A DNA stretch of 59,499 nucleotides from Candidatus Zhuqueibacterota bacterium (GCA_963169875.1 CAUJEL010000068.1:1-59499); one strand, 5' to 3'. Positions 7,813 to 17,152 are shown, counted from the first letter of the stretch. Made by a program: numbers and translations. Notes: generated by a model not told the origin, from the letters alone.

Positions 7813-9015
7813 ATGACTTCTGCTGAACTCATCGCCATCGAAGAACAGTATGGAGCGCACAATTATCACCCCCTGGACGTGGTCGTCGAGCGCGCGCAGG
7901 GACCCTGGGTCTGGGATGTAGAAGGCAAACGCTATCTCGATTGTCTGGCCGCCTATTCAGCAGTCAATCAGGGACATTGCCATCCGCGTCTGGTCAAAGT
8001 CATGCAGGAACAAGCGCAAAAACTGACCTTGACGAGTCGCGCGTTTCGCAACAACCTGTGGCCGTTGTTCGCCAAAGAAGCCTGCGAACTGTTGGGCTAT
8101 GAAATGATGCTGCCCATGAACAGCGGCGCCGAAGCGGTGGAAACCGCCATCAAAACGGCGCGCAAATGGGGCTATCTGAAAAAAGGCATAGAAACGGATA
8201 AAGCGGAGATCATCGTCTGCAGCGGCAATTTCCACGGCCGCACCACCACTATCGTCTCTTTTTCCGACGACCCGGACGGTCGCGACTATTACGGCCCCTA
8301 TACCCCCGGATTCGTCATGGTGGAGTATGGCAACATCGAAGCCCTGAAAAAAGCCATCAACAAAAACACCGCCGCCTTTCTGGTCGAGCCGATCCAGGGC
8401 GAAGCCGGCGTGGTGTCGCCGCCCGCGGGCTATCTCAAGGCGGCTGCGCAGGTTTGCAAGGAACACAATGTGCTGCTGATGTGCGATGAAATTCAGAGCG
8501 GATTGGGCCGCACCGGCAAGCTCATGGCCAGCGAACACGAAGGGGTCAAGCCCGACCTGGTCACCATCGGCAAGGCGCTCTCCGGCGGCATGTACCCGGT
8601 ATCCGCGGTGCTGTCGAGCCGGGAGATCCTCGGCGTCTTCAAGCCGGGCACGCACGGATCCACCTATGGCGGTAATCCCCTGGCCTGCGCCGTGTCGCGC
8701 GAGGCCTTGCGCGTGCTGGTCGATGAAAAACTGATCGAGAATGCGGCCGCCATGGGCGCCTATCTCATGGACGGCCTGCGCATTATCGACACGCCGCATA
8801 TCGATTTTGTCCGCGGCGTCGGCCTGTGGGTGGGCATCGTGCTGAAACCGGAAGCGGGCGGTGCGCGGCGTTTCTGTGTTGCACTCAAGGAGCGCGGCAT
8901 TCTCGCCAAGGACACCCATTCACACATCATCCGTCTGGCACCGCCGCTGGTGGTGACCAAAGCGGACATTGACTGGGCGCTCGGCGAGATCGCCCGGGTC
9001 TTCAAGACGCTGTAA
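7813..9015 (+). CDS. rocD: ornithine--oxo-acid aminotransferase
   Basis: Class III PLP aminotransferase, 400 residues, most like ornithine delta-aminotransferase (ornithine plus 2-oxoglutarate to glutamate semialdehyde plus glutamate). Features seen: YGAHNYHPLDVV at the N-terminus, a family trait of OAT; the phosphate-binding MNSGAEAVETAIK; CSGNFHGRTTT; EPIQGEAGVV; CDEIQSGLGRTGK; and the PLP lysine in TIGKALSGGMYPVSA. The ATG at 7813 follows GGAGG by 7 nt; an in-frame ATG at 7780 lacks a site. It appears to be a single-gene unit; a 24-bp perfect palindrome lies 11 bp past its stop. Confidence 0.93.
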   Translation: MTSAELIAIEEQYGAHNYHPLDVVVERAQGPWVWDVEGKRYLDCLAAYSAVNQGHCHPRLVKVMQEQAQKLTLTSRAFRNNLWPLFAKEACELLGYEMMLPMNSGAEAVETAIKTARKWGYLKKGIETDKAEIIVCSGNFHGRTTTIVSFSDDPDGRDYYGPYTPGFVMVEYGNIEALKKAINKNTAAFLVEPIQGEAGVVSPPAGYLKAAAQVCKEHNVLLMCDEIQSGLGRTGKLMASEHEGVKPDLVTIGKALSGGMYPVSAVLSSREILGVFKPGTHGSTYGGNPLACAVSREALRVLVDEKLIENAAAMGAYLMDGLRIIDTPHIDFVRGVGLWVGIVLKPEAGGARRFCVALKERGILAKDTHSHIIRLAPPLVVTKADIDWALGEIARVFKTL

Positions 9016-9026
9016 ATGCACATGTC

Positions 9027-9050
9027 CTGAGCGACCCCGGGGTCGCTCAG
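9027..9050. terminator. 24-bp perfect palindrome after ornithine aminotransferase gene
   Basis: CTGAGCGACCCC followed by its exact complement, starting 12 nt after the stop codon. The stem is strong but has no direct U-tract (CTTCTTTTT begins 8 nt later), so it may act as a terminator or only as an mRNA 3' end structure. Confidence 0.55.
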
Positions 9051-9635
9051 CTGGCTCTTCTTTTTGATGCGCCCTGCTCTGAGGTGCCGCGTACAGCGCA
9101 GGAACTCGGGAGCCAATCTGTATTCACGCAGTCGCGCTCCAGGGGAGGGCGACCGGGCCGTCCTGCGGACTTGTGCCGGCCAGTCAGCACAGCGACGCCA
9201 ATCCGCCGCAGCAGGTCACTATGGATGCCATCCCGTCGTAGCATAAGAGCATACAGAGACGCCTCAGAATTTCTGAGGCGTCTCTGTATGAGAGAAATCC
9301 TGCCGATGTCATTCCGAGTGTATCGTCTTATAACCAGTTTGTTGCCCTGTTTTCTCGCCATATCACCAATCCCGATTTCGAAACACATGTCTTTCTAATT
9401 TAAAATTCCTCTATCTTGTTGTTATTATAGATTTGAATGTAGTTGTTCCCGTGGCACAGTATTTGCGAATGTCTCCCCAAACGCGAAAAATCAGCAACCT
9501 CGTAAGCGATGGTTAGTTGATGCTCACCGTATGCAATTTCTTGTCTGAGAGGAGCAACTTGTCAAAAAGGATCAGCACCGCGAAAACCATACTCTGGCAC
9601 ACCACACAAAAAGGAATTCTGGAAAGGAGTTGACC
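9051..9635. other. intergenic stretch with one long palindrome
   Basis: 585 bases with no convincing gene. It contains the 41-bp near-perfect palindrome at 9250-9290. The rest (9060-9240 fairly GC-rich, 9390-9600 AT-rich) shows nothing I recognise; the AT-rich part probably holds the promoter of the next gene. Confidence 0.6.
9250..9290. repeat. 41-nt inverted repeat, 20-bp arms
   Basis: CATACAGAGACGCCTCAGAA, one T, then the exact reverse complement. There is no flanking T-run, so it is not a standard terminator. The inner ACGCCTCA/TGAGGCGT core is shared with the palindrome at 13465-13494. Confidence 0.85.
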
Positions 9636-10748
9636 ATGCGTAACAAATTAATGTTTTTGCTTTTTATTTTTACAACCTGGGCTGCGAATTTTGCGCTGGC
9701 GCAGATGCTCATAAAGAATAGTGGAAACACGGAAATTGTCCGCATAGATCAAGCGGGCAATATGGGGATCAACGCCAATAATTCTGCGAACAAGCTTTCC
9801 GTTGCCGGCAGTGTGGCAATCGGCGCCTCCTATGCGGGTCAGACCGCGCCGGCCAATGGCCTGATCGTCGAAGGTCACGCTGCGATAGGAACGCAAGCGA
9901 GCACCGCCTATTCTCTGGTTGTCAACGACAGCAATCTGGATGGACTCGCCATTTTTTCCAGGAGTCTGAATGCAGCCCAGAATATATCGACCGATGCCAT
10001 CACGGCGATTAGCGATTTGCCCACAGCACAGCCAACAACATCAGGCACTCATCGTCATGCCATGCAATCTGTATTAAAAACCATCGGGGGGACCTGGAAT
10101 GTCGCGAGTACCGTCGATGCAGGATTTTTTGAGGGACCAGCTGACTTTGGGCAGAGTCGCCTCCTGTCTGGAAGTTCGGGCGCCATTTGGGCAGAGCGGA
10201 CTGAATGGCCCAGTTACGTAAAAGGTGTTAGCGCCATACGAATTGCCGGATATTTTAACAATGATAACGCTGCCAGCAACGATTACGGCATCTGGGTGCG
10301 TGGTGGGTACAAAAATTTTCTGCAAAGAGCGGTCGGTATCGGAACCACCAACTTTACACCTCAGAACGTTGATCCCAATGGATACATGCTGGCAGTGGCG
10401 GGCAGAGTGTATGCATCCGGAGGCTTCAACCCTCCCTCATCGGACATGCGCATGAAAGAAAATATCCAGCCTGTGGAGGATGCACTCGAGACCGTGGCCA
10501 GGATCAGGGGGGTTCAATTTGACTGGCGCAAGGAAGAGTTCCCGGAGCGCTATTTTCCCGGCAGCCGGCAATATGGATTTATCGCCCAGGAGGTCGAACA
10601 GGTGGTCCCGGAACTGGTCGGCACAGATCCAGATGGATTTAAAAATCTTTCCTATGATGGCATGGTTCCCATCCTGCTGGAGGCGATAAAAACGCTCAAG
10701 GCAAGAGTCGAACAGCTTGAGGCGCAAAATTTGAATAAAACCAAGTAA
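9636..10748 (+). CDS. secreted protein with C-terminal S74 intramolecular chaperone domain
   Basis: A 370-residue exported protein. It begins with a signal peptide (MRNKLMFLLFIFTTWAANFALAQ). Repetitive beta-rich sequence with GNMGINANNSANKLSVAGSVAIG-type repeats then resembles tail-fibre and autotransporter stalks. From about residue 270 comes a Peptidase_S74 domain (SSDMRMKENIQPVEDALETV, then YGFIAQEVEQVVPELV), followed by a coiled-coil LLEAIKTLKARVEQLEAQ. In phage fibres this domain helps trimerise the stalk and then cuts itself off through a Ser-Lys dyad; the Ser and Lys of SDMRMK are retained. No sorting domain is seen. The ATG at 9636 is 6 nt after AAAGGAG. Function on the cell surface is inferred. 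Confidence 0.85.
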   Translation: MRNKLMFLLFIFTTWAANFALAQMLIKNSGNTEIVRIDQAGNMGINANNSANKLSVAGSVAIGASYAGQTAPANGLIVEGHAAIGTQASTAYSLVVNDSNLDGLAIFSRSLNAAQNISTDAITAISDLPTAQPTTSGTHRHAMQSVLKTIGGTWNVASTVDAGFFEGPADFGQSRLLSGSSGAIWAERTEWPSYVKGVSAIRIAGYFNNDNAASNDYGIWVRGGYKNFLQRAVGIGTTNFTPQNVDPNGYMLAVAGRVYASGGFNPPSSDMRMKENIQPVEDALETVARIRGVQFDWRKEEFPERYFPGSRQYGFIAQEVEQVVPELVGTDPDGFKNLSYDGMVPILLEAIKTLKARVEQLEAQNLNKTK

Positions 10749-10755
10749 TTCGAGT

Positions 10756-10786
10756 GTTGGGCTCCGCCTCACAGGCGGGGCCCAAC
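10756..10786 (+). terminator. hairpin after the S74-domain gene
   Basis: GTTGGGCTCCGCCT and AGGCGGGGCCCAAC flank a 3-nt loop, beginning 7 nt after the stop. The stem is very stable with a weak tail (TTGAAATCT). A related sequence is present in opposite orientation at 51992-52017, so it may be a mobile hairpin doubling as a terminator. Confidence 0.6.
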
Positions 10787-11343
10787 TTGAAATCTGCCGC
10801 TACCCCTCTCTCTGTCTCCCCGCCACCAATGTGCAGCAACCCTCTTTTCATCTTTTTGTTTCCTTGCGTATCTTTGCATTCCCCGATAAATACATCCGCT
10901 TAAAAGCCATTTTTTATGCACAAAAATGAATTTAACGAATTATTTTTGATTTTTTTACGGGATATCCCCATATTTTTAATAATGAAAATTTGCTCCGGCC
11001 CCACATTCCACATTTCAATTTAGCACCGTTTCATAATCTCAACAAAGACAGGTCAGTGTCCTTTGCGCACCCGGCGGTTTATGGATCATGCGGATTAACA
11101 CCGCCTTGGTAATATACTGCAACCAATCACACTATTTATTTGCTATTCTTACCCAGATGCAATATATTAATACTACATATATCCGGGGAGCATTCTCTCT
11201 TCAGCATCTTTCGATGGCCACCCTTTGTCTGGCACGTCTCCACTCCGCAGCACTTGTACATTTTCTGTCTCTTTCAAAAAATTACGAATCGCCACGTCTT
11301 GCATATCAAGTTACAGCGTTGTTCGTGAAGAAAGGAAGACACC
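10787..11343. other. AT-rich intergenic region
   Basis: 557 bases, mostly AT-rich, with no frame that looks coding and no clear repeat. The promoter of the 11344 gene probably lies in its last 200 bases. I see nothing else to report. Confidence 0.5.
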
Positions 11344-13380
11344 ATGAAAACATCGATGCTGACCAGAGCCCTGATACCGCTTTTTTTACTGCTCTCCTCT
11401 CTGCTTTCCGCGCAGAATCTCTTGTTCACCAAGCAATTTACCAACGACCCTGTGTCGCCAGGCAGCACAGTGGAACTACAGTTTACATTAGCCAACCAGA
11501 ACCCCACTGAAGCACTTACGGGCATCAGTTTTACGGATGATCTTGATGCCGCCCTCTCGGGACTGAATGCGGTGGGAACGCCTATAAACGATATCTGTGG
11601 CGTGGGTTCACAACTGTCGGGTACTTCCCTGTTGACATTGACAGGGGGCAATCTGGTGTCCGGGGCATCCGTGACCTTTTCGATTACACTCCAGGTACCT
11701 GCAGGGGCTACTCCTGGTTTCTATCTGAACACGACGAGTCCAGTCATCGCTTATTCCACTTCCGGCACGCCCGTCATGGCAAACCCGGCTTCGGACAACC
11801 TGGAAATAAAAAATATACTTTCTGTTGCGAAAGTATTTGATCCTGGCAGTGTGCCAACAGGCGGGATCAGCACCTTGAAGTTTAATTTTATAAACGTCAC
11901 CATTTCCGCGGCAGAAGCCGTGAGTTTTGCCGACGTTCTGCCGGCGGGTCTGGTGATCGCAACACCCGCCAATGCATCGTCCACCTTTCCGGAAGGGACC
12001 CTGGTAGCTGTGAGTGGATCCGGTGTCATAACGTTTTCCGGGGGTAAGCTCCTTGCGGGCACCAATGCGACCATCACTGTGGATGTACAGGCGCTCATCA
12101 GTGGACAAATGGACAACCAATCCGGGGATGTAACCAGCAGTTTTGGCAATTCAGGTCCCATGTCGGCGTCTTTGCTGGTTACAGATACACCACCCCCCCC
12201 GATCATAACCGGACGCATCAATGGGCAACTGACGGTTGATGAAAACAGAAACGGGGTTCCAGATGCCCACGAGTGTACGCTGCATCAAGTCCCGGTGATT
12301 TTGAGTGGACAAAACGGACAACATATTGCCAAGGCCTTGTCGGATGCCTCAGGCCAGTATCATTTCAAAAACGTTGGCATCGGCACCTACACGTTACGTG
12401 TCGATGATAGACTATGGGACACGCCGGTACACCAGACAACATTCCCCAATCAGGCGATCACCATCAGTATCCCGGGCGAGGAGAAAAAAGCGGACCTGCT
12501 GGTCTATTCAGATTACGTCAATCTGTGCGATCAAACCCTGCTTGATTACCTGGATAACAGTGATGATCCAGACGATGTGCCCAAACAGAGTAATTCCCTG
12601 GTCTTTGTGACCGGTTCACCGACGGATTCGCGAAAAGGAGAAAAGCGGAAATGCGGTTGGAAGAATGCCGTGGACGGCATTTTGCAGGGATGGAACGGGA
12701 CTACCCTGGCCAGGGGGTATCCCGATGTGCATGGTCCTGCCTGGGCGATCTTTGAATTTTTTGATCAGCAGGTGCACCGCTTCAACATGATCGCCGTGCA
12801 AACGGATAATGGCCCGGATGATGATCAAACGGCAGAATCTCGTCAGGTCGACAGACTGCAAATCCTGGTGTCGACGTCCGGAATGGCAGAGGACGATTTC
12901 GTACCCATTGCTGATCATCATCGCCGTTTCAATGGCAACAAGCTGGAATACATTAAATTGAATGACTATGCCGCTGCCCGATATCTCAAACTCGTTCTGC
13001 TCTCCCCCTATACGAAAAGCGGATATCGGCAAATCGTTGAATTCATTCCAACAGCCCAGGACAAGAAGGGAGCCATACCGGCAGATACAGAAGCCCCTCT
13101 TGCCACATGCGAATCTGGCGCACTTGATCATTTCGAGTGCTATCCCAATCCATTCAATCCGTCAACAACGATCGCTTTTCGTGTCCTGCAAGCCGAACAT
13201 ATCAAGGTGCGGATAAGCGATCCACTCGGAAGAGAGGTCGCAACCCTGGTGGATGGCGTAAAGCCCGCCGGTCGCTACCAGGTGGTTTGGGATGCAACGG
13301 ATCATGCCAGCGGGATTTATTTCGTTTCCATTTCTTCTGCAAGTGCGGAAATTGTTCGCCGTATCACGCTGGTGAAATAA
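11344..13380 (+). CDS. large exported protein: DUF11-like repeats, SdrB-like fold, discoidin-like module, T9SS sorting domain
   Basis: 678 residues. A signal peptide (to about residue 24, ending SLLSAQ) is followed by two DUF11-like beta domains (about 25-290; AKVFDPGSVPTGG starts the second). Next comes an SdrD-B/Cna-B-like unit (GQLTVDENRNGVPDAHE ... GTYTLRVDD, about 295-380). A F5/8-type-C (discoidin)-like module follows (about 410-580: GWKNAVDGILQGWNGTT, WAIFEFFDQ, IAVQTDNG, ARYLKLVLL). It ends in a sorting domain, CYPNPFNPSTTIAF ... GIYFVSISSASAEIVRR. The last indicates export by a type IX-like system and attachment or release at the surface. AAAGGAAG precedes the ATG. The discoidin-like module has a close relative in the 44546 gene. 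Ligand unknown. Confidence 0.88.
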   Translation: MKTSMLTRALIPLFLLLSSLLSAQNLLFTKQFTNDPVSPGSTVELQFTLANQNPTEALTGISFTDDLDAALSGLNAVGTPINDICGVGSQLSGTSLLTLTGGNLVSGASVTFSITLQVPAGATPGFYLNTTSPVIAYSTSGTPVMANPASDNLEIKNILSVAKVFDPGSVPTGGISTLKFNFINVTISAAEAVSFADVLPAGLVIATPANASSTFPEGTLVAVSGSGVITFSGGKLLAGTNATITVDVQALISGQMDNQSGDVTSSFGNSGPMSASLLVTDTPPPPIITGRINGQLTVDENRNGVPDAHECTLHQVPVILSGQNGQHIAKALSDASGQYHFKNVGIGTYTLRVDDRLWDTPVHQTTFPNQAITISIPGEEKKADLLVYSDYVNLCDQTLLDYLDNSDDPDDVPKQSNSLVFVTGSPTDSRKGEKRKCGWKNAVDGILQGWNGTTLARGYPDVHGPAWAIFEFFDQQVHRFNMIAVQTDNGPDDDQTAESRQVDRLQILVSTSGMAEDDFVPIADHHRRFNGNKLEYIKLNDYAAARYLKLVLLSPYTKSGYRQIVEFIPTAQDKKGAIPADTEAPLATCESGALDHFECYPNPFNPSTTIAFRVLQAEHIKVRISDPLGREVATLVDGVKPAGRYQVVWDATDHASGIYFVSISSASAEIVRRITLVK

Positions 13381-13464
13381 GTCGCGACAGACCGATGGCC
13401 GGAGGGAAAGGATAGAATAAAAGCATAATATAAATCCGCTTTGCATCGATAGATACATAAAATT

Positions 13465-13494
13465 AAAAACGCCTCAAATATTTGAGGCGTTTTT
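13465..13494. terminator. 30-bp perfect palindrome, bidirectional terminator
   Basis: AAAAACGCCTCAAAT followed by its exact complement ATTTGAGGCGTTTTT. With A-runs on one side and T-runs on the other it can terminate both the plus-strand gene ending at 13380 and the minus-strand gene ending at 13561. Confidence 0.85.
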
Positions 13495-13560
13495 AGTTGG
13501 ACGGTGTCAGAAACATCTTCTGTTTCCGACGGGTTCGCCTGCAGGGGCGTAAGCACAGGG

Positions 13561-14541
13561 TTACTTGCAGGCGCTAAGCAGCCGCTCCATCATAGCGTTG
13601 GTCTCCGGGCGGACGATGCGGCGCGCTGCCTCCTCCTCAAACCATGCCAGCGTCATGCGGATGCCGGCGCTGAAGGGTATGGTGGCCCGGTACTGCGGTA
13701 CAAAGCGCTTGATTTTAGTGTTGTCAAAGATCATGCTGTAGGACTTGTCTCCCAACAGCGTGCCCGATAACGAGGGCTCCAGACGGCCGATAAAATCCGA
13801 TGGCATATAGACGATCTTTGGCTCCACGCCTACGCAAGCCGCGATGGCCTGATAGATCTGATTCCAGGTTAATATTTCATCGGACGTGATGTGAAACGCA
13901 TGGCCGATGGCCTGCTGATGCCCCAGCAAGCCAACAAATCCGAGGGCGAAATCCCTGGCATGGGTGAGCGTCCACAGGGAGGTGCCATCCCCGTGCAGAA
14001 TGACCTCCTGGCCTTTTTTCATGCGCTCGATGAGCGTGTACTCGCGGCCGCCGCCGATGACCGCTGGGATGATGGTATCATAGGTGTGGGATGGCCGCAC
14101 AATGGTGACCGGGAATCCTTCTTCGCGATGCGCGCGAATGAGGCGTTCTTCGCAGGCGATCTTGTTGCGCGAATACTCCCAGAAGGGATTGCACAACGGC
14201 GTCGACTCGGTGATGACCGGATGCGACGGCGGTTTTTGATAGACCGAGGCGGAACTGATAAAAACGTACTGCCTGGTTTTGCCCCGGAACAGCGCGATGT
14301 CGCGTTCCACCTCGTGTTCCTGATAAGCGATCCAGTTGACCACAACATCCCAGTGATGGTTTTCCAATAATCCGGAAACTGCCTTCACATCCGTGATATC
14401 ACCAAGCAGGAAATTGGCTTTGGGGATCTCGACGCCGATCTGGCCGCGGTTTAAAAGATAAAGATCGATGCCGGAGGCAATCGCGAGTTTGCTGACTTCC
14501 GTGCTGATGTTGCCGGTGCCGCCGATAAAAAGAACCTTCAT
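13561..14541 (-). CDS. NAD(P)-dependent epimerase/dehydratase (extended SDR family)
   Basis: A 326-residue Rossmann-fold protein. The nucleotide motif is GGTGNIS at the N-terminus. LLGDITD and VVNWIAYQ follow, and the catalytic region has SSASVY followed by YSRNKIACEE, giving the Ser/Tyr-xxx-Lys set of extended short-chain dehydrogenases (S at the SSAS strand, YSRNK). RPSHTYD is another family-like motif. It resembles nucleotide-sugar epimerases and the chloroplast-type RNA-binding/epimerase subgroup; the substrate cannot be told. The ATG at 14541 follows AGGAG by 8 nt. It is transcribed alone, facing the 11344 gene. Confidence 0.85.
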   Translation of the reverse strand: MKVLFIGGTGNISTEVSKLAIASGIDLYLLNRGQIGVEIPKANFLLGDITDVKAVSGLLENHHWDVVVNWIAYQEHEVERDIALFRGKTRQYVFISSASVYQKPPSHPVITESTPLCNPFWEYSRNKIACEERLIRAHREEGFPVTIVRPSHTYDTIIPAVIGGGREYTLIERMKKGQEVILHGDGTSLWTLTHARDFALGFVGLLGHQQAIGHAFHITSDEILTWNQIYQAIAACVGVEPKIVYMPSDFIGRLEPSLSGTLLGDKSYSMIFDNTKIKRFVPQYRATIPFSAGIRMTLAWFEEEAARRIVRPETNAMMERLLSACK

Positions 14542-14683
14542 GTCCCTCACTCCTGTCCATCAGAAATTAAAATTCAATAACGGCAATACCCTGCGAAGTT
14601 TTGGATGATCGCGGACGATTGGGATGATTGGTGATTTCGGATGTGAATACAACGGGGGGCATCGATGTCATTCCGTTATACAT

Positions 14684-14895
14684 TCCTGTCCTCTGCTGTC
14701 TGCCTTTGTTCTCTGCTCCCTGCCCGCAATCAACGGGGTACTGCATTATGTTCTCTGCTGCCTGTTGACTGCCAACTGCGTACTGCCTTCTGTTCTCTGC
14801 TGCCCGCCAACTGCCAACTGCCTTCTTATCTTTCTGCTGTTCTCTGCCCACTGCCAACTGCGAACTTGTGAGCTCTGTCTGCTGTTCTCAGCTCT
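14684..14895. repeat. heptanucleotide repeat array (TGCNNNC-type)
   Basis: A run with 7-bp spacing, best read as TGTTCTC TGCTGCC TGTTGAC TGCCAAC TGCGTAC TGCCTTC TGTTCTC TGCTGCC CGCCAAC TGCCAAC TGCCTTC around 14750-14827. The first two bases and the last C are nearly constant while the middle varies, and phase slips occur at the ends. Leucine/cysteine-rich short frames here are artefacts of the repeat. It lies between the SDR gene and the TonB receptor gene. Confidence 0.85.
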
Positions 14896-14971
14896 CTGAC
14901 CACTGATTATGCATCCTTATTTCCCTATATTTTTTTAGCCCCGGATTCTCACATCCTGCCGGTCTGTATGG

Positions 14972-17128
14972 CTAAAATTCTCCCTGTACCCCCGCCGTGA
15001 ACGTCCGCATCGGCATGAGGTTGCTCTCCATGGGCGCATAATTGTACTGCCGCAGATTCTGCACGCCCAGTTTGAAACTGAACTTGCGCCAGTCATAGCT
15101 GACGCGCACATCCCAGAACTTCATCGGCACGCGCTCATTGATGGGATAAATCTTCACCGCTTCCACCTTGCTGGCATAACGGTAATCCAGTTGCACCTGA
15201 ATCCTGGCCACGCGCACGCCCGCCTTGAGCGTGCCGATCAGTTTGGGCCGGTAGGTCAGCGGCTCCTGCCAGGTCAACTCTTTGTGGTTCATGGCCGTTG
15301 CGGTCAACTGCAGACTCGGCACCACCGGCCAATTCTTCCACTGCAGCGGATGGCTGAAATTGGTGGTCGCTTCGATGCCCTGAATACGCGCCCGCGGGAT
15401 GTTGCGGAACTGCACCTGGCCGCGGATCAGATCCATATGCGCCTCGATCAGCTCCCAATACTCATTATCGAACAGCGACACATCCACATTCCAGTTTTCA
15501 TTGATGTACTGGCGCACGCCGATATCATAGGCCCAACTGCTCTCCGCTTTCAACGCCGGATTGGCGACGATCTTGAAATTCATGATCGCCAGTTCGAGAA
15601 AACGCTCGATGATGGTGGCGGCGCGGAAACCGCTGCCCGCTGAAGCGCGGAGGCTCGTCGTCGGCCACGGCTGCCAGTTGATGCCAATACGCGGGCTGAA
15701 CAAATCCTCCTTCAATCCGCCCACCAGCTGGTAGCGGTCATAACGGAACCCGGTGGTGAGACGCAGATTATTGCGCGCTTTCCATTCGTTCTGCACATAA
15801 GGCCCCAGGAAATAGCCCTTGTGATCGCCAAAAAATTTGGTCGAGCCCGCATCGTGCTGGAATTGCACGCCCGCTGTCACCGTATGATTCTCGTGGGGGA
15901 TATAGTCCGCCTGGATCTCGGCGCCTTCGCCATAGGCGGGATTGAAATTGCTGCTCTCCCCGAACTGATTTCCCATCAGCGTGCGAATAAAAGAAGCGCG
16001 CAGATTCATGGCAAACCGCGGCGAGAAGGGGATGACCAGTTTGGTGTAGGTGTTGAGCTGATTGGTGCTGGCGTGATTGTTGAGATTCCTGGCATCGACT
16101 TCATAGGGATCGTTGGGCCCTTTCCACTGCACAAAAAAGCCGCGGTCGATGTAGCTGTAGGCATTATAGATCGTCCATTTGGCGCCGTTGCCGAACTGGA
16201 CATCGAATTTACCGGTGACGTTGTATTTCTGCGCATCGCCGAGTTCGGTGTAGCCGGTTGTCATGAAGCGGCCCAGGGAGATGCGGCCGCCGACGCGGCC
16301 GATGCGTTTGCTGTAAGAGATATCCTCGCGCGTATAGTGCAAGCGCTGGGGATCGGTCCATTCCCAATCGCTGAAATAGGGCTTGTCGTATTGTCCGGCA
16401 GAAACAGAAAACAGCAGCCGGCCTTTGGGATCCGCGTCCTTGGTGAGCACATTGACCACGCCGCCCAGCGCCGAGGCGCCCCACAGGGTGGAACCCGCGC
16501 CTTTCAATACTTCGATCTGCTCGATATCCAGCGGCGGCAGCATGTCCCAGTTGAACTCGCCGGTGTCGCTGGCATAGACCGGCACGCCGTCCAGGAGCAG
16601 CAGCACCTTGTTGCCGGCGCCGAAGGTATAGCCGGTGGAGCCGCGGATGTTGATCTGATTGCCGACAAAGTGCACACCCGGCGCGGTCTCCAGCGCTTCC
16701 TGGATGTTGGTGGCGTTGCGCTGGCGGATCTCCAGAGAGGAGACCACCGAGAGCGAGACCGGCGCCTGGTCCAGGGTCTGCTTGGTCTTGCCCGCGGAGA
16801 TCACCACCGGATCCATGATGATGGGCGTGGGTTTGAGGCGAATGGTCAATGCGGTTTCCTCGCCGGATTTGAGCACGACGCGATCGAGCTGCCGGGCGCG
16901 ATAGCCAACCATGGAGATCCGCAATGAATGGCTCCCCTCCGGGACGTCCTTAATGACAAATTGGCCTTTGCTGTCGGAGACGGCGCCGCACAGGGTGCCG
17001 AGCACCTGGACGTTGGCGCCGGGCAGCGCCTGGCCGCTCTCCTGATCGTAAATCTGGCCGCGCACCTGTGCCTGGGCAAAGATGAGCGCAGGCCATATCA
17101 ATAAAAATAAAAATATATTTTTGGTCAT
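14972..17128 (-). CDS. TonB-dependent outer-membrane receptor (copy A)
   Basis: A 718-residue outer-membrane active-transport barrel. It has a signal peptide (to about residue 19), a carboxypeptidase-regulatory-like domain (about 22-105: GQIYDQESGQALPGANVQVLG), a plug (about 120-225: VPVYASDTGEFNWDMLP, IEQIEVLKGAGSTLWG, GGVVNVLTK) and a beta-barrel ending in GVQGEF with terminal aromatic Phe. It lies 24 bp after a lipoprotein gene and downstream of a secreted-protein gene, forming a set duplicated at 23.9-28.2 kb. It is clearly paralogous to the 25601-27748 receptor; both end with a YPxxERVPxKxWD segment and an N(L/A)xxYNY segment. Substrate unknown. Confidence 0.93.
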   Translation of the reverse strand: MTKNIFLFLLIWPALIFAQAQVRGQIYDQESGQALPGANVQVLGTLCGAVSDSKGQFVIKDVPEGSHSLRISMVGYRARQLDRVVLKSGEETALTIRLKPTPIIMDPVVISAGKTKQTLDQAPVSLSVVSSLEIRQRNATNIQEALETAPGVHFVGNQINIRGSTGYTFGAGNKVLLLLDGVPVYASDTGEFNWDMLPPLDIEQIEVLKGAGSTLWGASALGGVVNVLTKDADPKGRLLFSVSAGQYDKPYFSDWEWTDPQRLHYTREDISYSKRIGRVGGRISLGRFMTTGYTELGDAQKYNVTGKFDVQFGNGAKWTIYNAYSYIDRGFFVQWKGPNDPYEVDARNLNNHASTNQLNTYTKLVIPFSPRFAMNLRASFIRTLMGNQFGESSNFNPAYGEGAEIQADYIPHENHTVTAGVQFQHDAGSTKFFGDHKGYFLGPYVQNEWKARNNLRLTTGFRYDRYQLVGGLKEDLFSPRIGINWQPWPTTSLRASAGSGFRAATIIERFLELAIMNFKIVANPALKAESSWAYDIGVRQYINENWNVDVSLFDNEYWELIEAHMDLIRGQVQFRNIPRARIQGIEATTNFSHPLQWKNWPVVPSLQLTATAMNHKELTWQEPLTYRPKLIGTLKAGVRVARIQVQLDYRYASKVEAVKIYPINERVPMKFWDVRVSYDWRKFSFKLGVQNLRQYNYAPMESNLMPMRTFTAGVQGEF

Positions 17129-17152
17129 GACGATTCCCGCCCATAGATGGCA

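Noticed and set aside
11088-11510. 140-residue frame overlapping the start of the 11344 gene
   Set aside because: Overlaps the signal peptide of a well-supported gene in another frame and lacks a ribosome binding site.
14684-14895. Possible CRISPR array
   Set aside because: The period is 7 bp with no 25-40-bp spacers and no cas genes; not a CRISPR.
14624-14899. 91-residue Leu/Cys-rich frame that looks like a membrane peptide
   Set aside because: It is the direct translation of the heptanucleotide array; composition follows the repeat words.
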